Shown here in pieces: positions 36,088 to 51,311 of a DNA stretch of 55,766 nt (position 1 is its first letter; each line of letters starts with the position of its first letter). This stretch comes from Schoenoplectus triqueter (Eukaryota; Streptophyta; Magnoliopsida; Poales; Cyperaceae). The position numbers and the translations under genes are program-made. The notes below the pieces were generated by a model. That model made no database searches, was not told where the DNA came from, and saw nothing but the letters and a program-made list of their open reading frames with translations. The stretch lies in contig CAXKVV010000721.1 of assembly GCA_964058805.1 (NCBI GenBank), positions 1 through 55,766 of the forward strand, written 5' to 3'.

Positions 36088-39000
36088 CAGAGATTATCCA
36101 ATAAACATTTCGATATGAACATTTTACGGTTGAATTTTACATAAAAAAGAAGTAACATGCATTAAAAAAAAGCTATGTCAATAAGTTGTTTAAATTTTTT
36201 TAATTTTTAACTGCATAACTATATAATTTCATATAAATTAATATAATTATTCATAATTATGTGTATTATATTATTATTTGATTAACACTCCAATATGAAT
36301 ATCCTATCACAGTGATTTTTCATAAAACATAAATAAGATACATTTGAAACTGCTGTTTAAATAAATTGTTTAAGATTTTTAAAATTTATTATCACATAAC
36401 TACATATAATATAATTACACTTAATTATACCTTTATTTAATTAATACTTCGATATGAATATTGTACGACACTAAGTTTGCACAAAATATAAGTAAGATGC
36501 ATTAAAAACAACAATTTAAACTAGTTGATTAAGTTTTTCAAATTTTTTTCCACATAACTATATATAATTTTGAGTAAATTAATATAATTATTTCTAATTA
36601 TGTCTATTATAAGATTATCTAATTAAAACTTTGATATAAATATTCTATGACGCTATTTTGGCACAAAACACAAGTAAGATGCATTAAAAACTGCTATTTA
36701 AATAAGTTGTTTGACCTTTTTAAAAAATTTGGCCCCATCATCAATACACATAATTTCGTGCAATAAAATTATTCAATTAACACTTCGATATTAATATTCT
36801 ACGACACTATTTTTCCCAAAACATAAGTAAGATATATTAGAAACAACTATTTAAAAAAATTATTTGAGTATTTCAACATTTGTGGCCCCATAACTGTACA
36901 TAATTTAGTAAAAATTAATATAACTATTTCTAATTATGTCTATTAAAAGATTATCTAATTAACACTTCAATATGAACATTCAATAACACTAATACTGCAT
37001 AAAATATAAGTATGAGACTTTAAAAATTATTGTTTAAATAAGTACTTCAGGTTTTTAGAATTTTTGGCCGAATAATTACATAAAATTTCTTATAAATTAA
37101 TATAATTACTTCTAAGCATGTTTATTATAAGATCTTCTAATTAAAAAATTAATATGAATATTCTACGACACTAATTTTACACAAAACATCAGTAAGATGC
37201 ATTAAAAACAGCTATTTAAACATGTTATTTGAGTTTTTCAAAAATTTTAGCTGCATAACTGCACATAATTTCTTATAAATTAATATAATTACTCCTAAAT
37301 ATACTTATTATAAGATTTTTCAATAAAAACTTGGATATAAATATTCTACAACACTAATTTTACAAAAAAAAAATAAGTAAGATGCATTAAAAACTGCTGT
37401 TTAAATAAGTTGTTTAATATTTCTAAATTTTTTGGCCGCATAACTGCACATAATTTCATATAAATTAATATAATTTCTCCTAATTATATTTTTATAAGAT
37501 TTTTTAATTAAGATTTGATACTAATATTCAACGATACTAATTTTTCAAAAAACATAAGTAAGATGCATTAGAAACTACTATTTAGAAAATTGTTTGAGTT
37601 TTTAATATTTTTTCTCATAACTACATATAATTTTGTACAAATTAATATAACTACTCCTAATTATGCCTATTATAAAGTTGTCCAATTAAAACTTCAATAT
37701 AAATATTTTATAATGTCAATTTTGCATAAAATATAAGTAAGATGCGTTAAAAACTGCTATCCAAACAAATTGTTTGGCTTTATGAAAAAATTTGGCTGCA
37801 CAACTACACATAATTTCGTGTAAATTTAAATAATTACTCCTGATTATGCCTATTATAAGATTATCCTATTAAATCTTCGTATGAATATTCTATGATACTA
37901 ATTTTGCGCAAAATATAAGTAAGATGAGTTAAAAACTGCTGTTTAAACAAGTTGTTTGGTTTTATGAAAAATTTTGGCCGCACAACTACATATAATTTCA
38001 TATAAATTAAAATAATTATTTCTGATTACGCCTATTATAAGGTTATCCTATTAAAACTTCGATCTGAATATTCCATGATGATAATTTTGCGTAAAAAATA
38101 AGTAAGATGTATTAAAAACCGCTGTTTAAACTAGTTATTTTAGTTTTTTATAATTTTTGACCGCATAACTGCATATATTTTTTTACAAATTAATACAATT
38201 ACTCCTAATTATGCCTATTATAAAATTTTCAAGTTAAAACTTTGATATGAATATTCTATAATGCTAATATAATAACTACTAATTATGCCTATTATATGAT
38301 TCTCCAATTAACACTCCAATATGAATATCCTATAACAGTGATTTTTCATAAAACATAAATAAGATACATTTGAAACTACTGTTTACAAAATTATTTAAGA
38401 TTTTCAAAATTTATTATCTCATAACTACTTATAATTTTATAAAAATTAATATAATTACTCTTAATTGTGTCTATTAGAAAATTATTCATTTAATACTTCG
38501 ATATTAATATTCTACGACATTAAGTTTGCACAAAACATAAGTAAGATTCATTAAAAATAGCAGTTTAAACTAGCTGATTGAGTTTCTAAAATTTTTTACC
38601 GCATAACTACATATAATTTCATACAATTTAATATAATTACTTCTAATTATGCCTATTATAAGATTATCAAATTAAAACTTCGATATCAATATTCTATGAT
38701 GCTATTTTGGCACAAAACACAAATAAGATGCATTAAAAACTGCTGTTTAAATAAGTTGTTTGACTTTTTTAAAAAATATGGCCCCATAAATACACATAAT
38801 TCTGTGCAAATTAATGTAATTACTTCTAATTGTGCCTATTATAAGATTGTTCAATTAACATTTCGATATGAATATTCTACGATACTATTTTTTCTCAAAA
38901 CATAAGTAAGATGAATTAGAAACAACTATTTAAAAAAATTATTTGATTATTTCAACATTTTTTGGCCCCATGTCTACACATAATTTAGTGAAATTTAATA

Positions 39001-42000
39001 TAATCACTCCTAATTATGTCTATTAAAAGATTATCTTAATAACACTTCAATAAGAACATTCTACAACACTAATTCTGGACAAAATATAAGTAGCGGGCTT
39101 TAAAATCAGTTGTTTAACACAAGTTGTTTGAGGTTTTTAAAAAGTTTGGCCGCACAATTACACATAATTTATTATGAATTAATATAATTACTCCTAAGCA
39201 TGCCTATTATAAGATCTTTTAATTAAAACCTTGATATAAATATTCCATGACACAAAGTTTGCACAAAACATAAGTAAGATACATTAAAAATAGTTGTTTA
39301 AAAAAGTTATTTGAGTTTTTCAAAAAATTTAGTTTCATAACTGCACATAATTTCCTATATTGTAATACTTTTCCTATAAATTAATATAGTTACTCCTAAA
39401 TATTCATATTGAAATATTTTTCAACTAAAACTAGGATTTGAATATTCTACAACACTAATTTTGCACAAAACATTCGTAAGACGCATTAAAAAGTGTTGTT
39501 TAAACAAGTTGTTCGATCTTTTCAAATTTTATGGCCGCATAACTGCACATAATTTCGTATAAATTAATATAATTACTCCTAATTATGTATTTTATAATAT
39601 TTTTCAATTATGACTTTGATATTAATATCACACGATACTATTTTTTCATAAAACATAAGTAAGATGCATTAGAAACTGCTATTTAAAAGAGTTGTTTGAG
39701 TTTTCAACATTTTCCCCCCATAACTACACATAATTTCAAGAAAATTTATATAACTACTCCTAATTACGCCTATTATAAAGTTGTCCAATTATAACTTTGA
39801 TATGAATATTCAATAACGCTAATTTTGTACAAAACATAAGTAAGATGCGTTTAAAACTGCTGTTCAAACAGGTTGTTTGGCGTTATAAAAAATTTTGGCC
39901 ACATAACTACATAAGATTTTAAATAATTACTCCTGATTGTGTCTATTATAAGATTGTCCGGTTAAATCTTAAATATAAATATTTCATGACGCTAATTTTG
40001 CGCAAAATATAAATAAGATGCGTTAAAAACTGCTGTTTAAATAAGTTGTTAGGTTTTATGAAAAGATTTGGCCGCACAACTACACAAAATTTCATACAAA
40101 TTAAAATAATTACTCCTAATTATGCCTATTATAAGTTTGTCCTATTAAAACTTCAAAATGAATATTGCATGATGATAATTTTGCGCAAAACATAAGTAAG
40201 ATGCATTAAAAACCACTATTTAAACATGTTGTTTGAGTTTTTCATAATTTTAGGCCGCATAAATATAATTTCGTGCAAATTAATACAATTACTTCTAATT
40301 ACGCCTATTATAAAATTGTCCAGCTAAAACTTCAATATGAATATTCTATAACGCTAATATTTCACAAAACATAAGTAAGATGCATTTAAAACTGCTGTTT
40401 AAACTAGTTATTTGGCTTTATGAAAATTTTGGCCGCATAACAATACATAATTTGGTGTAAATTAATATACTTACTCCTAATTATGTCTATTATAAGATTG
40501 TTCAATTAACACTTCAAAATGAATATTTTAGGGCACTATTTTTTCTAAAATCATAAGTAAGATGCATTAAAAACTGCTGTTTAAACAAGTTATTTGAGTT
40601 TTTTATAAAATTTGGCTTCATAACAGCACATAATTTCTTATAAATCAATATAATTACTCATAATATGCTTATTTTAATATTTTTTAATTAAAAGTTGAAT
40701 ATGAATATTCTACAACACTAATTTTGCATAAAACATAAGTAATAACTGCACATAATTTTTTAGCCGCATAACTGCACATAATTTTGTATAAATTGACATA
40801 ATTACTTCTAATTACATCTTTTATAAGATTTTTTAATTAAGACTTTGATATTATTATTCAACGATACTAATTTTTCACAAAACATAAGTAAGAAGCATTA
40901 GAAACTGCTATTTAGAAAAGTTATTTGAGTTTTCAATATTTTTCCCCCATAACTACACATAATTTCGTGAAAATTAATATAACTACTCCTAATTAATCCT
41001 ATTATAAAGTAATCTAATTAAACTTTGATATGAATATTCTATAATGCTAATTTTGCATAAAACATAAGTAAGATGCGTTAAAAACTATTGTTCAAATAAG
41101 TTTTTTGGCATTATAAAAAAATTTGGCCGCACAACTACACATAATTTCATACAAATTAAAATAATTACTCATGATTATGTTTATTATAAGTTTGTCATAT
41201 TAAAACATCGATATGAATATTCCATGATGATAATTTTGCTCAAAACATAAGTAAGATGCTTTAAAAACCGATGTTTAAACAACTTGTTTGAGTTTTTCTT
41301 GGCCGCATAACCACTTCGATATGAATATTCTACGACACTAATTTTTCATAAAACATAAGTAAGATATATTAGAAACTGCGGTTTAAACAATTTGTTTAAG
41401 ATTTTTAATATTTTCTGACTCATAACTATACATAATTTCGTGAAAATTAATATATTTACTCATAATTATACCTATTAGAAGATTATCTAATTAACACGTC
41501 GATATGAATATTGTACGACACAAATTTTGCATGAAACATAAATAAGATGCATTAAAAACAGTTGTTTGACTTTTTAAAAATTATTGGCCGCGGAACTATA
41601 TATAATTTCGTGAAAATTAATATAATTACTTCTAAATATGTCTATTATATGATTGTCGAAATAAAACTTAGATATGAATATCCTATGATGCTAATTTTAC
41701 ATAAAATATAAGTAAGATGCATTAGAAACTGTTGTTTAAACAAGTTATTTAAGATTTATAATATTTTTTGCATCAAAAATACACATAATTTAGAGTGAAT
41801 TAATATAATTACTATGTCAATTATAAAATTATCAAATTAACACTCTGATATGAATATCATAGGACACTAATTTTTCATATGACACAAGTAAGATAAATTA
41901 GAAATTGCTGTTTAAGATTTTTAATATTTATTGCCTCATAAAGATACATAATTTCATATAAATTAATATAATTACTCCTAATTATGCCTATTCAAAGATT

Positions 42001-43062
42001 ATCTAATAAACACTTCGATATGAACGTTCTACGATAAGAATTTTGCATATACAATAAGTAAGATGCATTAAAAACGGATGTGTAAACAAGTTGTTTGAGT
42101 TTTTTTAAATTTTTTGACTGCATAACTACACATAATTTTAAGCAAATTAATATAATAACTCATCATTATGTCTATTATATGATTGTCCAATTAACACTCC
42201 AATATTAATATCCTATAACAATGATTTTTCATAAAACATCAATAAGATACATTTGAAACTGCTGTTTAAAAATGTTGTTTAAGATTTTTAAAATTTATTG
42301 GCTCATAACTACATATAATTTCGTAAATATTATTATAATTGCTCCTAATTGTGCCTCTTAGAAAATTATATAATTAATACTTCGATATGAATATTCTACG
42401 ACACTAAATTTGCACAAAACAAAATTAAGATGCATTATAAAAAGCAGTTTAAATTAGTTGATTGAATTTTTCAAAAAAAAATTCCGCATAACTATATATA
42501 ATTTCATGCAATTTAATTACTCCTAATTATGTCTATTATAAGATTATCTAATTAAAAATTCGATATCAATATTCTATGATGCTATTTTGGCACAAAACAC
42601 AAGTACGATGCATTAAAAACAGCCGTTTAAATAAGTTGTTTGACTTTTTCAAAAAATTTGGCCTCATAAATACACAAAATTCCGTGCAAATTAATATAAT
42701 TACTTTTTATTATGTCAATTATAAGATTATTCAATTAGCGCTTCGATATTAATATTCTACGATACTATTTTTTCACAAAACATAAGTAAGATGCTTTAGA
42801 AACAGCTATTTAAAAATGTTATTTGATTATTTCAACATTTGTGGCCCCATATCTATACATAATTTATTGAACTTTAATATAATCACTCCTAATTTTGTCT
42901 ATTAAAAGATTATCTAATTAACACATCAATATGAATATTTTACAACACTAATTCTGCACAAAACATAAGTATGATGCTTTAAAAACAGATATTTAAATAA
43001 ATTGTTTGTGGTTTTTAAAAATTTTGGCCGCATAATTACACATAATTTCTTATGAATTAATA
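36088..43062 (+). repeat. Satellite array, diverged part, about 40 monomers of about 182 bp
   Basis: A tandem array with the monomer order of landmarks ACTTCGATATGAATATTC, AAAACATAAGTAAGATGC, TGCTGTTTAAACAAGTTG, GGCCGCATAACTACACAT, AATTAATATAATTACTCC and TAATTATGCCTATTATAAGA. The landmark ACTTCGATATGAAT (with variants) recurs at about 36106, 36285, 36445, 36626, 36781, 36963, 37145, 37328, 37510, 37690, 37872, 38055 and onward, mostly 180-184 bp apart. A few monomers are truncated (for example 38238 to 38310, 72 bp). Neighbouring monomers differ clearly, but monomer types recur in the same order at 36285-37690, 38310-39789 and 42192-42921. Small open frames here are not genes. Confidence 0.95.
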
Positions 43063-46000
43063 TAAAGACAGCAGTTTAAACTAGTTGATTGAATTTTTCT
43101 AATTTTTTGCCGCATAACTACATATAATTTCGTATAATTTCATATAATATTCATAATTATGCCTATTATAACATTATCTAATTAAAACTTCAATAACAAT
43201 ATTCTATGACGCTATTTTGGCACAAAACACAAGTAAGATGCTTAAAAAACTGCTCTTTAAATAAGTTATTTGACTTTTTTAAAAAATTTGACCCCATAAA
43301 TACACATAATTCATTGCAAATTAATATAATTACTCCTAATTATGCCTATTGTAAGATTGTTCAATTAACACTTCGATATGAATATTCTACGACACTATTT
43401 TTTCCCAAAACATAAGTAAGGTGCATTAGAAAGAGCTATTTAAAAAGGTTATTTGAGTATTTCAACATTTGTGGCCCCATAACTACACATAATTTAGTGA
43501 AAATTAATATAACCACTCCTAATTATGTCTATTAAAATATTATCTAATTAACACTTCAATATGAATATTTTACAACACTAATTCTGCACAAAACATAAGT
43601 GTGATGCTTCAAAAACAGCTGTTTTAACAAGTTGTTTGTGGTTTTTAAAAATTTTGGCCGCATAATTACACATAATTTCTTATGAATTAATATAAATAAT
43701 CCAAATCATGCCTATTATATGATCATTTAATTAAAACATTGATATGAATATTCTACGACGCTAATTTTGCACAAAATATAAGTAAGATGCATTAAAAACT
43801 GCTGTTTAAACAAGTTATTTGAGTCTTTCCAAAATTTTGGCTTTATAACTGCACATAATTTCTTATAAATTCATATAATTACTCCTAAATATGCTTATTG
43901 TTATATTTTTCAATTAAAACTTGGATATGAATATTCTACAACACTAATTTTGCATAAAACATAAGTAAATACATTGAAAACTGCTGTTTCAACAAGTTGT
44001 TTGATCTTTTCAAATTTTTGGCCACATAACTGCACATAATTTCGTATAAATTAATATAATTACTCCTAATTACGTCTTTTATAAGATTTTTCAATTAAGA
44101 CTTTGATATTAATATTCTACGATGCTAATTTTTCACAAAACATAAGTAAGATGCATTAGAAACTGCTATTTAAAAAAGTTGTATGAGTTTTCAATATTTT
44201 CCCCCCATAACTACACATAATTTCGTGGAAATTAATATAACTACTCTTAATTACGCTTATTATAAAGTTATTCTATTAAAACTTCGATATGAATATTCTA
44301 TAATGCTAATTTTGCACAAAACATAAATAAGATGCGTTAAAACTGCTGTTCAAACGACTTGTTTGATTATTTCAACATTTGTGGCCCCATATCTACACAT
44401 AATTTAGTGAACACTTCAATATGAACATTTTACAACACTAATTCTGCACAAAACATAAGTATGATGCTTTAAAAACAGCTGTTTAAACAAGTTATTTGAG
44501 ATTTTTAAAATTTTTGCCCGCATAATTACACATAATTTCTTATGAATTAATATAAATACTCCTAAGCATGCCTATTATAAGATCATCTAATTAAAACTTT
44601 GATTTGAATATTCTACGACACTAATTTTACACAAAACGTAAGTAAGATGCATTAAAAACTGTTGTTTAAACAGGTTATTTGAGTTTTTCGAAAATTTTGG
44701 CTTCATAACTGCACATAATTTCTTATAAATTTATATAATTACTCCTAAATATCCTTATTGTATGATTTTTTAATTAAAACTTGGATATGAATATTCTACA
44801 ACACTAATTTTGCATAAAAAATAAGTAATACATTAAAAACTGCTGTTTCAACAATTTGTTTGATCTTTCCAATTTTTTTGGCCGAGAAACTGCACATAAT
44901 TTCGTATAAATTAATATAATTACTCCTAATTACGTCTTTTATAATATTTTTCAATTAAGACTTTGATATTAATATTCTACTATACTAATTGATCAGAAAA
45001 CATAAGTAAGATGCATTAGAAACTGCTATTTAAAAAAGTTGTTTGAGTTTTCAATATTTTTCCCCCAACTACACATAATTTCGTGGAAATTAATATAACT
45101 ACTCCTAATTACACCTATTATAAAGTTATCCAATTAAAACTTCGATATGAATATTTTATAATGCTAATTTTGCACAAAACATAAGTAAGATGCATCAAAA
45201 ACTGATGTTCAAACAAGTTGTTTGGCATTATGAAAATTTTTGTCCGTACAACTACATATAATTTCGTGCAAATTAAATAATTACTCCTGATTATGCCTAT
45301 TATAAGCTTGTCCTATTAAAACTTCGATATGAATATTCCATGATGATAATTTTGCGCAAAACCTAAGTAAGATGCCTTAAAAACCGCTGTTTAAACAAGT
45401 TGTTTGAGTTTTTCATAATTTTTGGCCGCATAACTACATATAATTTTGTGCGAATTAAGGAAATTACTCCTAATTACGCCTATTATAAAATTGCCCGGTT
45501 AAAACTTCGATATGAATATTCTATAACGCTAATATTGCACAAAAAATAAGTAAGATGCGTTAAAAACTGCTATTTAAACAAGTTGTTTGGCTTTATGAAA
45601 ATTTTTGGCCGCATAACTAAACATAATTTGGTGGAAATTAATATAGTTACTCCTAATTATGCCTATTATAAGATTGTTAAATTAACACTTCAAAATGAAT
45701 ATTTTAGGGCACTATTTTTCATAAAACCATAAGTAAGATGCATTAGAAACTGCTATTTAAAAATGTTAAGTTTTTCAACATTTTTGGACTCATAACTACA
45801 TATAATTTCATGAAAATTAATATAATTACTTCTAATTATGCCTATTAAAATATTATCCAATTACCACTTCGATATGAATACTCTACGGCACTAATTTTGC
45901 AAAAGATATAAGTAGGATGCATTAAAAACAGCTGTTTAAACAAGTTGTTTGTGTTTTACAAAAAAATTGGCCGCGAAAGTACACATAATTTCATGCAAAT

Positions 46001-47185
46001 TAATATAATTACTCCTAATTATGCCTATTATAAGATTGTCCAATTTCCACTTCGATATGAATATTCTACGACACTAATTTTTCATAACACATAAGCACGA
46101 TATATTAGAAACCGCTGTTTAAACAAGTTGTTTAAGATTTTTAACATTTTCTGACTCATAACTATACATAATTTCATGAAAAATAATATATTTACTCCTA
46201 ATTATACCTATTAGATGATTATCTAATTTACACGTCGATATGAACATTGTACGACACAAATTTTGCACGAAACATAAATAAGATGCCTTAAAAATAGTTG
46301 TTTAAACAAATTGTTTGAGTTTTCAAAAATTGTTGGCCGCATAACTATATATGATTTCGTGAAAATTAATATAATTACAACTAATTATGTCTATTATATT
46401 ATTTTCTAATTAAAACTTAGATATGAATATCCTATGACGCTAATTTTGCACAAAATATAAGTAAGATGCATTAGAAACTGTTGTTTATACAAGTTGTTTA
46501 AGATTTTCAACATATTTTGCATCAAAACTACACATAATTTGGAGCGAATTAATAAAATTACTCCTAACTATATCAATTATAAGATTGTCAAATTAACACT
46601 CCGATATGAATATCATAGGACACTAATTTTTCATAAGATATAGTAAGATAACTTAGAAATTACTGTTTAAGATTTTTAATATTTATTGCCTCATAACGAC
46701 ACATAATTTCATAAAAATTAATATAACTACTCCTAATTATGCCTATTACAAGATTATCCAATAAACACTTCGGTATGAATGTCCTACGATATGAATTTTG
46801 CATAAACAAAAAGTAAGATGCATTATAAACAGCTGTGTAAACAAGTTGTTTGAGTTTTTTAAAACTTTTGGCTGCATAACTACACATAATTTCGCAAAAA
46901 TAAATATAATAACTCATAATTATGCCTATTATATGATTGTCCAATTAACACTCCAATATAAATATCCTATAAAGTGATTTTTCATAAAACATAAATAACA
47001 TACATTTAAAACTGCTGTTTAAACAAGTTGTTTAAGATTTTCAAAATTCGTCTCATAACTACATATAATTTCGTAAAAGTTAATATAATTACTCCTAATT
47101 GTGACTATTAGAAGATTATCTAATTAATACTTCGATATGAATATTCTAAGATACTAAGTTTGCACAAAACATAAGTAAGATGCAT
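43063..47185 (+). repeat. Higher-order satellite repeat, copy 1 (4123 bp, 23 monomers)
   Basis: The unit is counted from TAAAGACAGCAG. Its 23 monomers start (landmark ACTTCGATATG or variant) at about 43186, 43369, 43551, 43735, 43916, 44096, 44277, 44410, 44595, 44778, 44958, 45138, 45318, 45502, 45685, 45864, 46049, 46230, 46409, 46593, 46765, 46946 and 47127. The monomer between 44277 and 44410 is shortened by about 50 bp, a deletion shared by all copies. The first 250 bp differ more from copies 2 and 3 than the rest does, as expected at an array edge. Confidence 0.95.
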
Positions 47186-50100
47186 TAAAGACAGCAGTTT
47201 AAACTAGTTGATTGAATTTTTCTAATTTTTTGCCGCATAACTACATATAATTTCGTGTAATTTAATATAATATTCATAATTATGCCTATTATAATATTAT
47301 CTAATTAAAACTTCGATAACAATATTCTATGACGCTATTTTGGCACAAAACACAAGTGAGATGCTTAAAAAACTGCTCTTTAAACAAGTTGTTTGACTTT
47401 TTTAAAAAATTTGACCCCATAAATACACATAATTCATTGCAAATTAATATAATTACTCCTAATTATGCCTATTGTAAGATTGTTCAATTAACACTTCGAT
47501 ATGAATATTCTACGACACTATTTTTTCCCAAAACATAAGTAAGGTGCATTAGAAAGAGCTATTTAAAAAGGTTATTTGAGTATTTCAACATTTGTGGCCC
47601 CATAACTACTCATAATTTAGTGAAAATTAATATAACCACTCCTAATTATGTCTATTAAAAGATTATCTAATTAACACTTCAATATGAATATTTTACAACA
47701 CTAATTCTGCACAAAACATAAGTGTGATGCTTCAAAAACAGCTGTTTTAACAAGTTGTTTGTGGTTTTTAAAAATTTTGGCTGCATAATTATACATAATT
47801 TCTTATGAATTAATATAAATAATTCAAATCATGCCTATTATATGATCATTTAATTAAAACATTGATATGAATATTCTACGACGCTAATTTTGCACAAAAT
47901 ATAAGTAAGATGCATTAAAAACTGCTGTTTAAACAAGTTATTTGAGTCTTTCCAAAATTTTGGCTTTATAACTGCACATAATTTCTTATAAATTCATATA
48001 ATTACTCCTAAATATGCTTATTGTTATATTTTTCAATTAAAACTTGGATATGAATATTCTACAACACTAATTTTGCATAAAACATAAGTAAATACATTGA
48101 AAACTGCTGTTTCAACAAGTTGTTTGATCTTTTCAAATTTTTTGGCCACATAACTGCACATAATTTCGTATAAATTAATATAATTACTCCTAATTACGTC
48201 TTTTATAAGATTTTTCAATTAAGACTTTGATATTAATATTCTACGATGCTAATTTTTCACAAAACATAAGTAAGATGCATTAGAAACTGCTATTTAAAAA
48301 AGTTGTATGAGTTTTCAATATTTTCCCCCCATAACTACACATAATTTCGTGGAAATTAATATAACTACTCTTAATTACGCTTATTATAAAGTTATTCTAT
48401 TAAAACTTCGATATGAATATTCTATAATGCTAATTTTGCACAAAACATAAATAAGATGCGTTAAAACTGCTGTTCAAACGACTTGTTTGATTATTTCAAC
48501 ATTTGTGGCCCCATATCTACACATAATTTAGTGAACACTTCAATATGAACATTTTACAACACTAATTCTGCACAAAACATAAGTATGATGCTTTAAAAAC
48601 AGCTGTTTAAACAAGTTATTTGAGATTTTTAAAATTTTTGCCCGCATAATTACACATAATTTCTTATGAATTAATATAAATACTCCTAAGCATGCCTATT
48701 ATAAGATCATCTAATTAAAACTTTGATTTGAATATTCTACGACACTAATTTTACACAAAACGTAAGTAAGATGCATTAAAAACTGTTGTTTAAACAGGTT
48801 ATTTGAGTTTTTCGAAAATTTTGGCTTCATAACTGCACATAATTTCTTATAAATTTATATAATTACTCCTAAATATCCTTATTGTATGATTTTTTAATTA
48901 AAACTTGGATATGAATATTCTACAACACTAATTTTGCATAAAAAATAAGTAATACATTAAAAACTGCTGTTTCAACAATTTGTTTGATCTTTCCAATTTT
49001 TTTGGCCGAGAAACTGCACATAATTTCGTATAAATTAATATAATTACTCCTAATTACGTCTTTTATAATATTTTTCAATTAAGACTTTGATATTAATATT
49101 CTACTATACTAATTGATCAGAAAACATAAGTAAGATGCATTAGAAACTGCTATTTAAAAAAGTTGTTTGAGTTTTCAATATTTTTCCCCCAACTACACAT
49201 AATTTCGTGGAAATTAATATAACTACTCCTAATTACACCTATTATAAAGTTATCCAATTAAAACTTCGATATGAATATTTTATAATGCTAATTTTGCACA
49301 AAACATAAGTAAGATGCATCAAAAACTGATGTTCAAACAAGTTGTTTGGCATTATGAAAATTTTTGTCCGTACAACTACATATAATTTCGTGCAAATTAA
49401 ATAATTACTCCTGATTATGCCTATTATAAGCTTGTCCTATTAAAACTTTGATATGAATATTCCATGATGATAATTTTGCGCAAAACCTAAGTAAGATGCC
49501 TTAAAAACCGCTGTTTAAACAAGTTGTTTGAGTTTTTCATAATTTTTGGCCGCATAACTACATATAATTTTGTGCGAATTAAGGAAATTACTCCTAATTA
49601 CGCCTATTATAAAATTGCCCGGTTAAAACTTCGATATGAATATTCTATAACGCTAATATTGCACAAAAAATAAGTAAGATGCGTTAAAAACTGCTATTTA
49701 AACAAGTTGTTTGGCTTTATGAAAATTTTTGGCCGCATAACTAAACATAATTTGGTGGAAATTAATATAGTTACTCCTAATTATGCCTATTATAAGATTG
49801 TTAAATTAACACTTCAAAATGAATATTTTAGGGCACTATTTTTCATAAAACCATAAGTAAGATGCATTAGAAACTGCTATTTAAAAATGTTAAGTTTTTC
49901 AACATTTTTGGACTCATAACTACATATAATTTCATGAAAATTAATATAATTACTTCTAATTATGCCTATTAAAATATTATCCAATTACCACTTCGATATG
50001 AATACTCTACGGCACTAATTTTGCAAAAGATATAAGTAGGATGCATTAAAAACAGCTGTTTAAACAAGTTGTTTGTGTTTTACAAAAAAATTGGCCGCGA

Positions 50101-51311
50101 AAGTACACATAATTTCATGCAAATTAATATAATTACTCCTAATTATGCCTATTATAAGATTGTCCAATTTCCACTTCGATATGAATATTCTACGACACTA
50201 ATTTTTCATAACACATAAGCACGATATATTAGAAACCGCTGTTTAAACAAGTTGTTTAAGATTTTTAACATTTTCTGACTCATAACTATACATAATTTCA
50301 TGAAAAATAATATATTTACTCCTAATTATACCTATTAGATGATTATCTAATTTACACGTCGATATGAACATTGTACGACACAAATTTTGCACGAAACATA
50401 AATAAGATGCCTTAAAAATAGTTGTTTAAACAAATTGTTTGAGTTTTCAAAAATTGTTGGCCGCATAACTATATATGATTTCGTGAAAATTAATATAATT
50501 ACAACTAATTATGTCTATTATATTATTTTCTAATTAAAACTTAGATATGAATATCCTATGACGCTAATTTTGCACAAAATATAAGTAAGATGCATTAGAA
50601 ACTGTTGTTTATACAAGTTGTTTAAGATTTTCAACATATTTTGCATCAAAACTACACATAATTTGGAGCGAATTAATAAAATTACTCCTAACTATATCAA
50701 TTATAAGATTGTCAAATTAACACTCCGATATGAATATCATAGGACACTAATTTTTCATAAGATATAGTAAGATAACTTAGAAATTACTGTTTAAGATTTT
50801 TAATATTTATTGCCTCATAACGACACATAATTTCATAAAAATTAATATAACTACTCCTAATTATGCCTATTACAAGATTATCCAATAAACACTTCGGTAT
50901 GAATGTCCTACGATATGAATTTTGCATAAACAAAAAGTAAGATGCATTATAAACAGCTGTGTAAACAAGTTGTTTGAGTTTTTTAAAACTTTTGGCTGCA
51001 TAACTACACATAATTTCGCAAAAATAAATATAATAACTCATAATTATGCCTATTATATGATTGTCCAATTAACACTCCAATATAAATATCCTATAAAGTG
51101 ATTTTTCATAAAACATAAATAACATACATTTAAAACTGCTGTTTAAACAAGTTGTTTAAGATTTTCAAAATTCTTGTCTCATAACTACATATAATTTCGT
51201 AAAAGTTAATATAATTACTCCTAATTGTGACTATTAGAAGATTATCTAATTAATACTTCGATATGAATATTCTAAGATACTAAGTTTGCACAAAACATAA
51301 GTAAGATGCAT
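47186..51311 (+). repeat. Higher-order satellite repeat, copy 2 (4126 bp)
   Basis: Nearly identical to copy 1 along its whole length, including odd monomers such as GCTATTTTGGCACAAAACAC (47334, against 43211 in copy 1) and the shortened monomer near 48500. Differences seen include one extra T in a T run (about 48140) and a CTTG/CG difference near 51170. The unit phase is arbitrary. Confidence 0.96.
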
